Of a stretch of DNA of 64,000 nucleotides, positions 54,933 to 64,000 are shown piece by piece (the first letter of the stretch is position 1; each line of letters starts with the position of its first letter). This DNA is from Algoriphagus litoralis (lineage in GTDB: Bacteria; Bacteroidota; Bacteroidia; Cytophagales; Cyclobacteriaceae). The notes below the pieces were generated by a model, which saw only the letters and a program-made list of their open reading frames with translations, was not told the DNA's origin and made no database searches. The translations under genes and the position numbers were made by a program. The stretch spans positions 1 through 64,000 of the forward strand of contig NZ_QGOL01000011.1 in the NCBI RefSeq assembly GCF_003259255.1. Reading direction: 5' to 3'.

Positions 54933-55244
54933 ATGGCTAACCGATGGGGCATCCCAAAAGAAGTTGAAGATTTGGTAAAAGCTCGGGATTTAAATTGCGT
55001 TTACTGCGGAGTTTCTTTTGCAGAATTTCACGGAGATACTAAAAAAAAGCCGTCTTGGGAACACATCATCAATGATATCAGAATCAATGGCCCTGAAAAT
55101 ATAGCACTTTGTTGTCGCTCTTGTAATGCAAGCAAAGGAGCAAAAAGTCTAGAAAATTGGCTAGATAGTAGCTTTTGTCAAAAAAATAGAATCGAAAAAT
55201 CTACCTTGGCACCAGTTGTATTGGAATACTTGAGACGAAAATAA
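54933..55244 (+). CDS. HNH endonuclease
   Basis: A 103-residue single-domain HNH nuclease. It has the zinc-finger Cys pair in NCVYCGVSF, the catalytic region SWEHIINDI (His in place of the usual D-H) and the second Cys pair in ALCCRSCNASKG. It lies 29 bp after mrr and shares its AT-rich composition, so the pair was probably acquired together as a small restriction-like module. No methylase is nearby. Confidence 0.88.
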   Translation: MANRWGIPKEVEDLVKARDLNCVYCGVSFAEFHGDTKKKPSWEHIINDIRINGPENIALCCRSCNASKGAKSLENWLDSSFCQKNRIEKSTLAPVVLEYLRRK

Positions 55245-55559
55245 TTCCAAACCCAAGAGGAAAACCACAGAAAAATAAGCTTCATAGCGAAATACAAAAC
55301 TTTTCTGGAAAAATTCGATATTGATTTTGACCAGAGATTTATTTTTCATTCAGTAGTTTCAGGTGATCGAGTGGATTGATAGAACTTGTGCCGTTAGGTA
55401 TCCAATAGCCGAATTATCCGCCTTATTTGGCCTCCATCTTTTAAGGATAAAGAATTCTCTTCTATTCAGAATAGTACCCGCTGATTTTCAGCAAGTACTC
55501 TAGAAAATTATCCATAAAATTTGTGGTAATTTTAATGAGGTCAATTTTCCTACCGGTCA
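55245..55559. other. Intergenic region after the HNH gene
   Basis: 315 bp, AT-rich. Directly after the HNH stop the same frame stays open for 44 sense codons before the next stop, with no start codon in reach. I see no other gene, repeat or terminator. Confidence 0.5.
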
Positions 55560-57161
55560 ATGAAAAACCACAAACTTTCCACCCATTCTCCGCTTCTTTG
55601 GACAGGAATCATTCTTTTTTTGATCACGGGTTGTAGCACTCCCCCATCCAATCCCTACGAAGCCTATGAAGATAGCACTGCCGTAGTGTATGGTCCTTAT
55701 CGAGTAATTAAGCTTCCCATTGATAAAGGGGTGACGGTCCTCAATCCTGTCCAAGTCTCTTTGGGTCCAAGAGGTAGAATCTTTGCCGCCAATCAAAGTG
55801 GAGAAATTTACACCCTTCATGATTCAGATGGAGATGGAGTAGAAGACGAAGCCTTGCTGTATGCTGATCTCAAGGAATTGAGTTTACAGTCTCCGGTGGG
55901 ATTTACGCACAAAGGGGACACGGTATTTATTGGAACACGCAGTGAAATCCGGGCTTTTCTGGATCTTGACCAAGACGCAAAAGCAGATACTTCGTGGACC
56001 TTTTTCAATGACTTTCCCGTCAGTGATCACCCTTACGAATGGACCAGTGCTCTAAATGTGGGACCCGATGGATGGATTTACTTTGTCCTTACCACTGACT
56101 CGTTTAATTCCGGTGCTTCCCCAGACCCACAAGGTCTGAGAGGATCGATTGTGAAAGTCTCTCCGGATGGAAAAAGCCATGAAATCGTAGCCACAGGAAT
56201 CCGCTCCATTCATGGCATGGGATTCAATACCCAAGGGGATCTCTTTTTTGCCGACAATAAAGGCGGGGGAAATGCCACCGAAGAACTCAATCTTCTTGAA
56301 ATCGGAAATTTTTACGGCCACAATCCCCAAAAATATCAAGGCAAGTTTGACACCATCACTCCCCCAGTCTTTTCCCTAGAGCATGAAGTGGCTCCCAGCG
56401 GTATCGAGTTTAACACTCCAGGCAATGCCTTTGGGGAAGCAGGGGGCAACCTCTTTGTTGCCTTTTATGGTCCCGGAGAGCGCTGGAATAGGGGTGGTGT
56501 CAGTCGGGTAAAAATCGAATCCTCTCCAGCTGGATATACTTTCGAGGAAATTCCGGTGGTAGATCTCCCCAAGCTTTCAGATTTGACTTTCGGGAAGGAC
56601 GGTTCACTTTATCTCGCGCATCATGGAATCTCGGATTATTGGTACAATGCGGTAGAACAAAAAACAGGAGGATTTTACAAGCTGATTTACGATCCTGCTT
56701 TGGAGGGAACGTATCTTACTGAGAAAAAAATCCCGGAAGAAAACTTCACGGAAGCCTCCCTGGAAAATGGCAAAGCATTGTTTGGTATCCGTGCTTGCTC
56801 CGCCTGCCATGCCATCGATGGAGTGACGGAATTACTTGGACCAAATTTGAAAGCAATTGGAAAAGAATTTTCTCAGGAAGAACTGCTTGAGGAAATCCAA
56901 AGTCCTTCAGCCCGGATCAAGCCAAGTATGATTGCGACGAGAATTATCCAAAAGGACGGAAAAGTACTTCTGGGTAGAATTGTCTCTACTTCAGACACCA
57001 CCGTTTCGATGATTTTGGTGGGAAATCATGTGATCGAAATCCCCAAATCTGAAATCGCATCCTCTAAGGAAGACCTGAAATCCCTGATGTATGAAAATCT
57101 ATTAGCGGGAATGTCAGAAGAAGAAATTCAAAATCTCCTCAATTATCTTTCAAGTCTTTGA
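55560..57161 (+). CDS. PVC-type haem-binding lipoprotein (beta-propeller + cytochrome c)
   Basis: A 533-residue exported lipoprotein. Signal ending LITGCSTP, then a long beta-propeller-like region (about 45-385, with PRGRIFAANQSGEIYTLHDSD and NVGPDGWIYFVL) and a C-terminal cytochrome c domain with the haem motif CSACH (about residue 412) and a Met ligand region. The layout fits PVC-type sugar or alcohol dehydrogenase-like proteins, but the propeller substrate is unknown. Followed by a secreted metallo-beta-lactamase-fold gene 49 bp later. Confidence 0.85.
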   Translation: MKNHKLSTHSPLLWTGIILFLITGCSTPPSNPYEAYEDSTAVVYGPYRVIKLPIDKGVTVLNPVQVSLGPRGRIFAANQSGEIYTLHDSDGDGVEDEALLYADLKELSLQSPVGFTHKGDTVFIGTRSEIRAFLDLDQDAKADTSWTFFNDFPVSDHPYEWTSALNVGPDGWIYFVLTTDSFNSGASPDPQGLRGSIVKVSPDGKSHEIVATGIRSIHGMGFNTQGDLFFADNKGGGNATEELNLLEIGNFYGHNPQKYQGKFDTITPPVFSLEHEVAPSGIEFNTPGNAFGEAGGNLFVAFYGPGERWNRGGVSRVKIESSPAGYTFEEIPVVDLPKLSDLTFGKDGSLYLAHHGISDYWYNAVEQKTGGFYKLIYDPALEGTYLTEKKIPEENFTEASLENGKALFGIRACSACHAIDGVTELLGPNLKAIGKEFSQEELLEEIQSPSARIKPSMIATRIIQKDGKVLLGRIVSTSDTTVSMILVGNHVIEIPKSEIASSKEDLKSLMYENLLAGMSEEEIQNLLNYLSSL

Positions 57162-57210
57162 GGAATGGTAAAACAGGATAGCTCAGCGATGAGTTAAAAA
57201 ATAAAAAGAT

Positions 57211-57957
57211 ATGAAAAACCTATTCCTTACTTTATTCACTTGTTTGGTAGGCTTGGGTGCATTTGCCCAAGACCAAATCCCAACCCAAAACGGATCCATC
57301 ACCATCCAGCCCATCGTTCATGGGACGCTGGTCGTCTCCTATCAAGACCTTACCATCTATGTCGATCCCTATGGCGGAGCAAAAGGCTTTGCCGGGCAAA
57401 AGCCAGCAGACTTGGTTTTGATCACTGACATCCATGGAGATCATCACAATCAGGAGACCTTGGACGGGTTGGACCTCAGCCATGCAACCCTCATTGCTCC
57501 TCAGGCTGTAGCTGAAAAACTCCCAAAAGAAAAATACAAGGCTGTTGTGGTCTTAGGAAATGGCTCATCCACTGATTATTCTGCTGCCAAAATCACTGCT
57601 ATTCCCATGTACAATCTTCCCGAAACGGCCGATAGCCGCCATCCAAAAGGAAGGGGTAATGGCTATTTGGTGGAACTTGACGGAAAGAAGCTTTACATCT
57701 CCGGTGATACGGAAGACATACCAGAAATGAGAGCGTTGAAAGGTATCGATGTGGCCTTTGTCTGCATGAATTTGCCATACACCATGGATGTAGAACAAGC
57801 TGCCAGTGCAGTGGCAGAATTTAAGCCTGCTATGATCTATCCTTACCACTACCGCGGTACAGAAGGGCTAGCTGATACCGAGAAATTCAAGCAACTGGTC
57901 AATGCGGCCGCTCCCCAAGTGGATGTGCGTCTGAGAAACTGGTATCCGGCTAATTAA
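57211..57957 (+). CDS. Secreted MBL-fold hydrolase (UlaG-like)
   Basis: A 248-residue exported protein. Residues 1-19 are a signal peptide (LGAFAQ). The MBL metal motif reads LITDIHGDHHNQ, so the first His of HxHxDH is Asp, followed by a GDTED element (YISGDTEDIPE) and YPYHYRGTEG with later ligands. It belongs to the UlaG-type branch of metallo-beta-lactamase proteins. Substrate unknown. It follows the PVC cytochrome gene on the same strand. Confidence 0.8.
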   Translation: MKNLFLTLFTCLVGLGAFAQDQIPTQNGSITIQPIVHGTLVVSYQDLTIYVDPYGGAKGFAGQKPADLVLITDIHGDHHNQETLDGLDLSHATLIAPQAVAEKLPKEKYKAVVVLGNGSSTDYSAAKITAIPMYNLPETADSRHPKGRGNGYLVELDGKKLYISGDTEDIPEMRALKGIDVAFVCMNLPYTMDVEQAASAVAEFKPAMIYPYHYRGTEGLADTEKFKQLVNAAAPQVDVRLRNWYPAN

Positions 57958-57972
57958 ACTGCACCTAAAAAC

Positions 57973-58013
57973 AAAAAAGCTGGCTAGGAGTATTCCCAGC
58001 CAGCTTTTTTTGT
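57973..58013. terminator. Bidirectional terminator before the icd gene
   Basis: 13-bp stem AAAAAAGCTGGCT/AGCCAGCTTTTTT with a 12-base loop, between convergent genes. Confidence 0.9.
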
Positions 58014-58026
58014 TTGTTGCGTTGAG

Positions 58027-60360
<2,334 letters not shown>

Positions 60361-60431
60361 CTAAAATACGAAAATTAGGTTTGTTTCAAATTCCGCTTGT
60401 AGAAAGGAAGCGGATGATTTTTTGACTGGTA

Positions 60432-61229
60432 CTACTTGATCTGAAATGAGTCCGAATCCCGCCAAGCGGGGAATTTAACCCGAAAATCTTCCAGCTCTGA
60501 GGCAGAGAACGAAAGGATCGCTATCTGCTCAGATTCCTCCAAGTCAGCGATTTTCTCTCCCTTGAAAGTATAGGCAGCCGAATGTCCATTGTATGGGATA
60601 CCGTTACCGTCAGTTCCTACACGGTTGACACCGATGGAATAGGCGAGGTTTTCGATAGCTCTTGCAGGCAAAAGTGCGTCCCAAGCCGAAATCCGGGCTG
60701 CAGGCCAGGAGGCAACATAAAAGAGAATGTCATACCCTGCTACTCCATCCTCCCACCCATTTCTTGACCAAACGGGAAATCTCAAATCATAACAGACTTG
60801 AGGACAGATCTTCCAGCCTTTCAGATTGAATACCGGTAGTATTTTTCCGGGGGAAAAAGTCTCGTCTTCATTCGCCATTCGGAACAAGTGACGCTTGTCA
60901 TAGTGCTCGACCAGACCATTTGGATCGACCCATAAAAGTCTGTTGAAAAACTTGCCTCCTTCAGCAATGATCGCACTTCCGGTGATCGTGGCTTGAGTTT
61001 GTGCTGCAAGCTGCTTCATCCATTTGCATACGGTGAGATTCATGGGTTCGGCGAGTTTGCCGGCATCCATACTGAATCCTGTCGGGAACATTTCCGGAAG
61101 GATGATCAAGTCTGCTTGATCCTTCAGGTTCCAGATTTTCTCCTCCAGCATAGCCAGATTGGCGGTTTTGTCCTGCCAATGTACATCGGTCTGAACTAAT
61201 GCGATGCGGATTTCCGGGCTTTTTTCCAT
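60432..61229 (-). CDS. Omega-amidase / carbon-nitrogen hydrolase (YafV-like)
   Basis: A 265-residue nitrilase-superfamily enzyme. The catalytic triad is Glu in LIILPEMFPTGF, Lys in HYDKRHLFRM and Cys in ICPQVCYDLRFPVW. The pattern fits YafV/Nit2-like omega-amidases, which hydrolyse alpha-ketoglutaramate or related amides. The ATG at 61229 overlaps the def stop codon by one base (TAATG), so it is translationally coupled; the longer frame upstream is an out-of-frame reading through def. Confidence 0.88.
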   Translation of the reverse strand: MEKSPEIRIALVQTDVHWQDKTANLAMLEEKIWNLKDQADLIILPEMFPTGFSMDAGKLAEPMNLTVCKWMKQLAAQTQATITGSAIIAEGGKFFNRLLWVDPNGLVEHYDKRHLFRMANEDETFSPGKILPVFNLKGWKICPQVCYDLRFPVWSRNGWEDGVAGYDILFYVASWPAARISAWDALLPARAIENLAYSIGVNRVGTDGNGIPYNGHSAAYTFKGEKIADLEESEQIAILSFSASELEDFRVKFPAWRDSDSFQIK

Positions 61230-61783
61230 TATCTCAATGGATAGATCATGCGGTAATCTGTGGATATTTTGCCTTTGCTCACATCGATGAGTTTGGACTG
61301 GATCAGACGCTTTTTGAGACCTTTGAGGTAGTCGATGAATAGGATCCCTTCCAGGTGATCGTATTCGTGTTGGATCACTCGGGCTGTCATTCCGGAGAAT
61401 TCTTCCTCTTTCAGATTCCAGTTTTCGTCGTAATACTCGATGGTGAGTTTCTCCGGGCGGATGATTTCTGCACGGACCTCGGGGATACTGAGACAACCCT
61501 CCTCAAAGCCATAATCGTCACCGTACTCGTCCAGGATGATAGGATTGATAAAGGCTCTTCGAATGCCTTTTTCCTCGTCTTTTTCGTCCAGCATCAGCGA
61601 GCTGTCAATGACGAAGAGGCGTACGCCCTGATTGATCTGGGGAGCAGCCAGTCCGACACCATTGGCAAAATCCATGGTGGCGTACATATCCTGAATGAGT
61701 GCTTTAATGTCTGTGCCTTCGGCGATTTCTTCCGCTTCTTTTTTCAGGATTGGATTGCCGTATGCAACTATTGGGTAAATCAT
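61229..61783 (-). CDS. def: Peptide deformylase
   Basis: A 184-residue metalloenzyme that removes the formyl group from new proteins. All three signatures are present: GVGLAAPQI, EGCLSIPEVR (metal Cys) and QHEYDHLEG (two metal His and the catalytic Glu). Overlaps ruvX by 4 bp and the amidase by 1 bp in the same operon. Confidence 0.97.
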   Translation of the reverse strand: MIYPIVAYGNPILKKEAEEIAEGTDIKALIQDMYATMDFANGVGLAAPQINQGVRLFVIDSSLMLDEKDEEKGIRRAFINPIILDEYGDDYGFEEGCLSIPEVRAEIIRPEKLTIEYYDENWNLKEEEFSGMTARVIQHEYDHLEGILFIDYLKGLKKRLIQSKLIDVSKGKISTDYRMIYPLR

Positions 61784-62193
61784 TGTTTTTCTAGGTATGA
61801 TTGGAGAATGATCGCCGCTGAGACTTTGTCCAGGTTTCCGGCTTTTTCTTTTCTGTCTTTCTTTTTGCTGCCCATGGTGATCATACTTTGCATGGCCATT
61901 TTGGAGGTGAATCGCTCATCCTCAAGGGCTATTTTTAATTGCGGAAAAGCTTTTTCGAGCTCTTCCTTCAGTTTCATTACTCGGGGGGTCATCTCATTAT
62001 CCTGGCCGTTGAGCCGGGTAGGAAGACCTAGCACGATGGCTTCGACTTCTTCTTTGGCACAATAAGACTTCAGAAAATTGATCAACTGTCCTGTCTCGAT
62101 CGTTTCTAAGGGGTTTGCCAGAATTTTCAACGGATCGGTAACAGCCAATCCAGTCCGCTTAGTTCCCAAGTCAATGGCCAGAATCCTAGCCAT
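61780..62193 (-). CDS. ruvX: Holliday junction resolvase-like protein YqgF/RuvX
   Basis: A 137-residue RNase-H-fold protein. The N-terminal RILAIDLGTKRTGLAVTDP has the catalytic Asp, and VLGLPTRLNGQDN and EDERFTSKMA are the next motifs. Members act in 16S rRNA 5' maturation and possibly junction resolution. The start overlaps the stop of the RIC-like gene upstream (TGATG). Confidence 0.93.
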   Translation of the reverse strand: MARILAIDLGTKRTGLAVTDPLKILANPLETIETGQLINFLKSYCAKEEVEAIVLGLPTRLNGQDNEMTPRVMKLKEELEKAFPQLKIALEDERFTSKMAMQSMITMGSKKKDRKEKAGNLDKVSAAIILQSYLEKQ

Positions 62194-62951
62194 CAGTTGG
62201 TCTGGATAGTTTTGCGGATTTTTCGCAAAGCTTCTTTTTCGAGTTCCACAGCTTTCGGGAATAGCAATTCGTCTTCGATCTTGGCATGGATAGATAGTTC
62301 CCGCTCGAAGTTTTGAAGCTCATGGTAGAGGACTTTCATGGTAAGCGGAGCCTTTTCATCCAGGAAATAATCCTTGGTGAGGCGTCGGATGCCTTCCATC
62401 TCATCGTCATGGATCTCATGTTGATCTGCCAGTAAATGGATGGGATCTTTCTCCAAAATAGTCAAGGCATCCTGGGTTTTGAAATGCCCGTCTTCGATGT
62501 CTTGCAGGAGCTCAATCCGCTTGAATAGGCGACTTTCTTCCTCGTGTATGTGATGGATAAAATCGTCCACAAACAAAGGGAACATGATTCGCATATCTGC
62601 CAGCAAGGCCGAAAATTCCTGCTCTGGCTGAATTCCTGAAATCAGATTGGAAAGAAAGGGAAGCTCCTGTCGGACAAAATAATAGTGCTTTTTCTTCAGG
62701 TAAGCGACTAGGAGCTCGATGGGATTGAGGTAAAGCTCTTCAGGGGTAGGATCTTTTCGTTTTGCCCAGGCCTCCAATTCGGTGATAAGCACTCTGGGAT
62801 TGACCTTGTGTTTTTTGCAAACTTTCTCTAATGAATCAGTGGGGTATTGGTAAAAGCTGATTCCGAAATAGTGTAAAACAGCTGCCAGAACGTAGTTTTC
62901 AGAAACTAATTCTGTTACAGTCGCTTTTTCGAAATCCTGATTCAAATTCAT
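62193..62951 (-). CDS. RIC/ScdA-like hemerythrin-domain protein
   Basis: A 252-residue protein with the layout of di-iron iron-sulfur-cluster repair proteins (RIC/ScdA/YtfE): an N-terminal DUF542-like part (about 1-60) and a hemerythrin domain (75-250). The hemerythrin ligands are visible as HHIHEEESRLF, HEIHDDE and SIHAKIEDELLFP. In the N-terminal part, the conserved Cys-Cys that RIC proteins have after the GI(D/S)F turn is missing (GISFYQYPTDSLEKVC). The start is the ATG at 62951, with TTG at 62954 in frame. First gene of a four-gene operon. Confidence 0.85.
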   Translation of the reverse strand: MNLNQDFEKATVTELVSENYVLAAVLHYFGISFYQYPTDSLEKVCKKHKVNPRVLITELEAWAKRKDPTPEELYLNPIELLVAYLKKKHYYFVRQELPFLSNLISGIQPEQEFSALLADMRIMFPLFVDDFIHHIHEEESRLFKRIELLQDIEDGHFKTQDALTILEKDPIHLLADQHEIHDDEMEGIRRLTKDYFLDEKAPLTMKVLYHELQNFERELSIHAKIEDELLFPKAVELEKEALRKIRKTIQTN

Positions 62952-63104
62952 CAAGCAAAATTAATTTTTTTGAAAGATAAAAAGGGAATAATTGTGACCT
63001 TTATCTATTCCGTCCGTAAAAACATTCGTTAATTTTATCTAAAATCCATTTTTCCATGGATCATTTTACAGTAGTTTGAGTTATTGAATTAAAACAGAGA
63101 AAAA

Positions 63105-64000
63105 GTGAGCGAGACTAAAAATACAAAATCCCAAATTCGACTCCCAATAATACTTGCCTTGGCAATTTCTGCGGGTATTTGGATCGGAGCAACCTTTGCT
63201 GAACCCAAAAGCAATCAAAATGATCTACGTGCGGCATTATATAAGCTTCAGGAGATCATGACCTATATCAATCGTGACTATGTGGACAGTGTCAACACGA
63301 ACGAACTGGTAGAATTTGGGATCACCAAAATGTTGGAAAATCTGGATCCTCACTCCAGCTATATTCCTGCCAGAGATGCTTCTTTGGCTCAGTCACAGCT
63401 GGAAGGAGAATTTGACGGAATAGGCGTCGAGTTTGGCATCATCCGGGATACCATCTATGTAGTGGCGCCTCTGACAGGCGGTCCTTCAGAAGCTCTTGGC
63501 ATTCAGTCTGGTGATCAGATTATCAGTGTGGATGGAAAAAACGTAGCCGGAATCGGTATCACCAACCGTGATGTATTTGATTACCTCAGAGGGCCAAGAG
63601 GCTCTAAAGTTATGGTGGAAATCAAGCGAAAAAACCAGTCCGAGTTGATTCCTTACGAAATCACCCGAGATAAAATTCCTCAGTACAGCATCAATGCGTC
63701 CTATATGGTGAATGAAGAAGTAGGATACATCAAAGTGACCCGCTTTGCCGCGACGACCTATGAAGAATTCAGAACTTCACTCAATCAGCTACAGGCGCAA
63801 GGAATGAAAAAGCTGATCATTGACCTCCAAGGAAACCCAGGAGGGTATATGGGCGCAGCGATCAACATGGCTGATGAGTTGCTTGGAGACCGGGATTTGA
63901 TCGTGTCTCAGGAAGGTAAAGTGGATCAATACAGTCAAAAAGCGTATGCATTCAAGCCAGGAATGTTTGAGGAAGGATCAGTCATTGTCTTGATCAATGA
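63105..64000 (+). CDS. S41 family C-terminal processing protease, partial
   Basis: The 5' part of a carboxy-terminal protease (CtpA/Prc type); at least 298 residues, cut by the window end. It starts at a GTG: an in-frame TAA 15 bp upstream leaves no ATG. An N-terminal membrane anchor (about residues 9-32), then GITKMLENLDPHSSYI, a PDZ domain (about 100-185, GIGVEFGIIRDTIYVV) and the first half of the S41 domain (LIIDLQGNPGGYMGAA). The catalytic Ser (usually in EGSASASE) and Lys lie beyond the end. Confidence 0.9.
   Translation, partial: MSETKNTKSQIRLPIILALAISAGIWIGATFAEPKSNQNDLRAALYKLQEIMTYINRDYVDSVNTNELVEFGITKMLENLDPHSSYIPARDASLAQSQLEGEFDGIGVEFGIIRDTIYVVAPLTGGPSEALGIQSGDQIISVDGKNVAGIGITNRDVFDYLRGPRGSKVMVEIKRKNQSELIPYEITRDKIPQYSINASYMVNEEVGYIKVTRFAATTYEEFRTSLNQLQAQGMKKLIIDLQGNPGGYMGAAINMADELLGDRDLIVSQEGKVDQYSQKAYAFKPGMFEEGSVIVLIN

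Noticed and set aside
61230..61496. N-terminal extension of the omega-amidase
   Set aside because: The extension is an out-of-frame reading through def and has Arg/Pro-rich nonsense composition; the ATG at 61229 is right.

Overview
The window looks like chromosomal DNA of a Bacteroidota bacterium, probably order Cytophagales and close to Algoriphagus/Cyclobacteriaceae. This is inferred from gene content and promoter style, not from a database search. Signs are Bacteroidota-type promoters (TAnnTTTG) before rplU and the tRNA array, a PafA-type phosphatase, a RemB/Wzi-like outer-membrane protein, DUF4421, SYLF, VPS10/BNR and PVC-type haem proteins, many Sec/Tat/lipoprotein signals, and tRNA genes without encoded CCA. 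I see no CRISPR array, transposase, rRNA or prophage.

Layout. 1-4.1 kb: a small DinB-fold protein and class Ia ribonucleotide reductase (nrdB-nrdA, minus). 4.1-8.5 kb: a 590-bp AT-rich non-coding stretch, rplU-rpmA, and a large secreted BNR/VPS10 protein. 8.6-16.2 kb: mostly minus-strand housekeeping genes (rhomboid protease, polyprenyl synthase, RNase R, PolB-like exonuclease, lipB), then YraN, a SYLF protein and a MORN-like secreted protein. 16.5-25.4 kb: aminotransferase, glycosyltransferases, FkbM methyltransferase, DUF4421 protein, ALDH7-type dehydrogenase, PPK2 kinase and phosphofructokinase. 25.4-31.1 kb: small membrane proteins, a translationally coupled PAS/PhnP-like pair, a trypsin-like protease, gap and a Lon-N-domain protein.

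31.1-32.6 kb is the most unusual part. It is a minus-strand tRNA array in which Lys(TTT)-Arg(TCT)-Pro(TGG) is tandemly duplicated with a 440-bp period, interleaved with 5'-half tRNA-Lys remnants. At its downstream end a small GIY-YIG nuclease gene sits between two 60-bp direct repeats, each made of the tRNA-Lys 3' half plus its terminator. The gene takes its stop codon from a degenerate tRNA-Lys. This resembles a minimal tRNA-targeting mobile unit.

33.5-41.6 kb holds two divergent operons that together look like an oxidative 3-keto-sugar pathway: GMC oxidoreductase with a Fe-S-like Cys cluster, Tat-signalled gluconate_2-dh3 subunit, cytochrome c lipoprotein, 3-keto-disaccharide hydrolase (DUF1080), two TIM-barrel isomerases, a Gfo/Idh/MocA oxidoreductase and an MFS permease. 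41.7-52.4 kb: orphan sensor-like membrane protein, GH16 glucanase, CsbD, homogentisate dioxygenase, PafA, aminopeptidase P, Wzi/RemB-like protein and an MsbA-like exporter. 52.4-55.2 kb: yifB (comM) followed by an AT-rich Mrr restriction endonuclease and HNH nuclease that look acquired. 55.5-64 kb: PVC-type cytochrome lipoprotein, secreted metallo-beta-lactamase-fold protein, monomeric isocitrate dehydrogenase, then a tight minus-strand operon (RIC-like hemerythrin protein, ruvX, def, omega-amidase), and the 5' part of an S41 protease that runs off the window.
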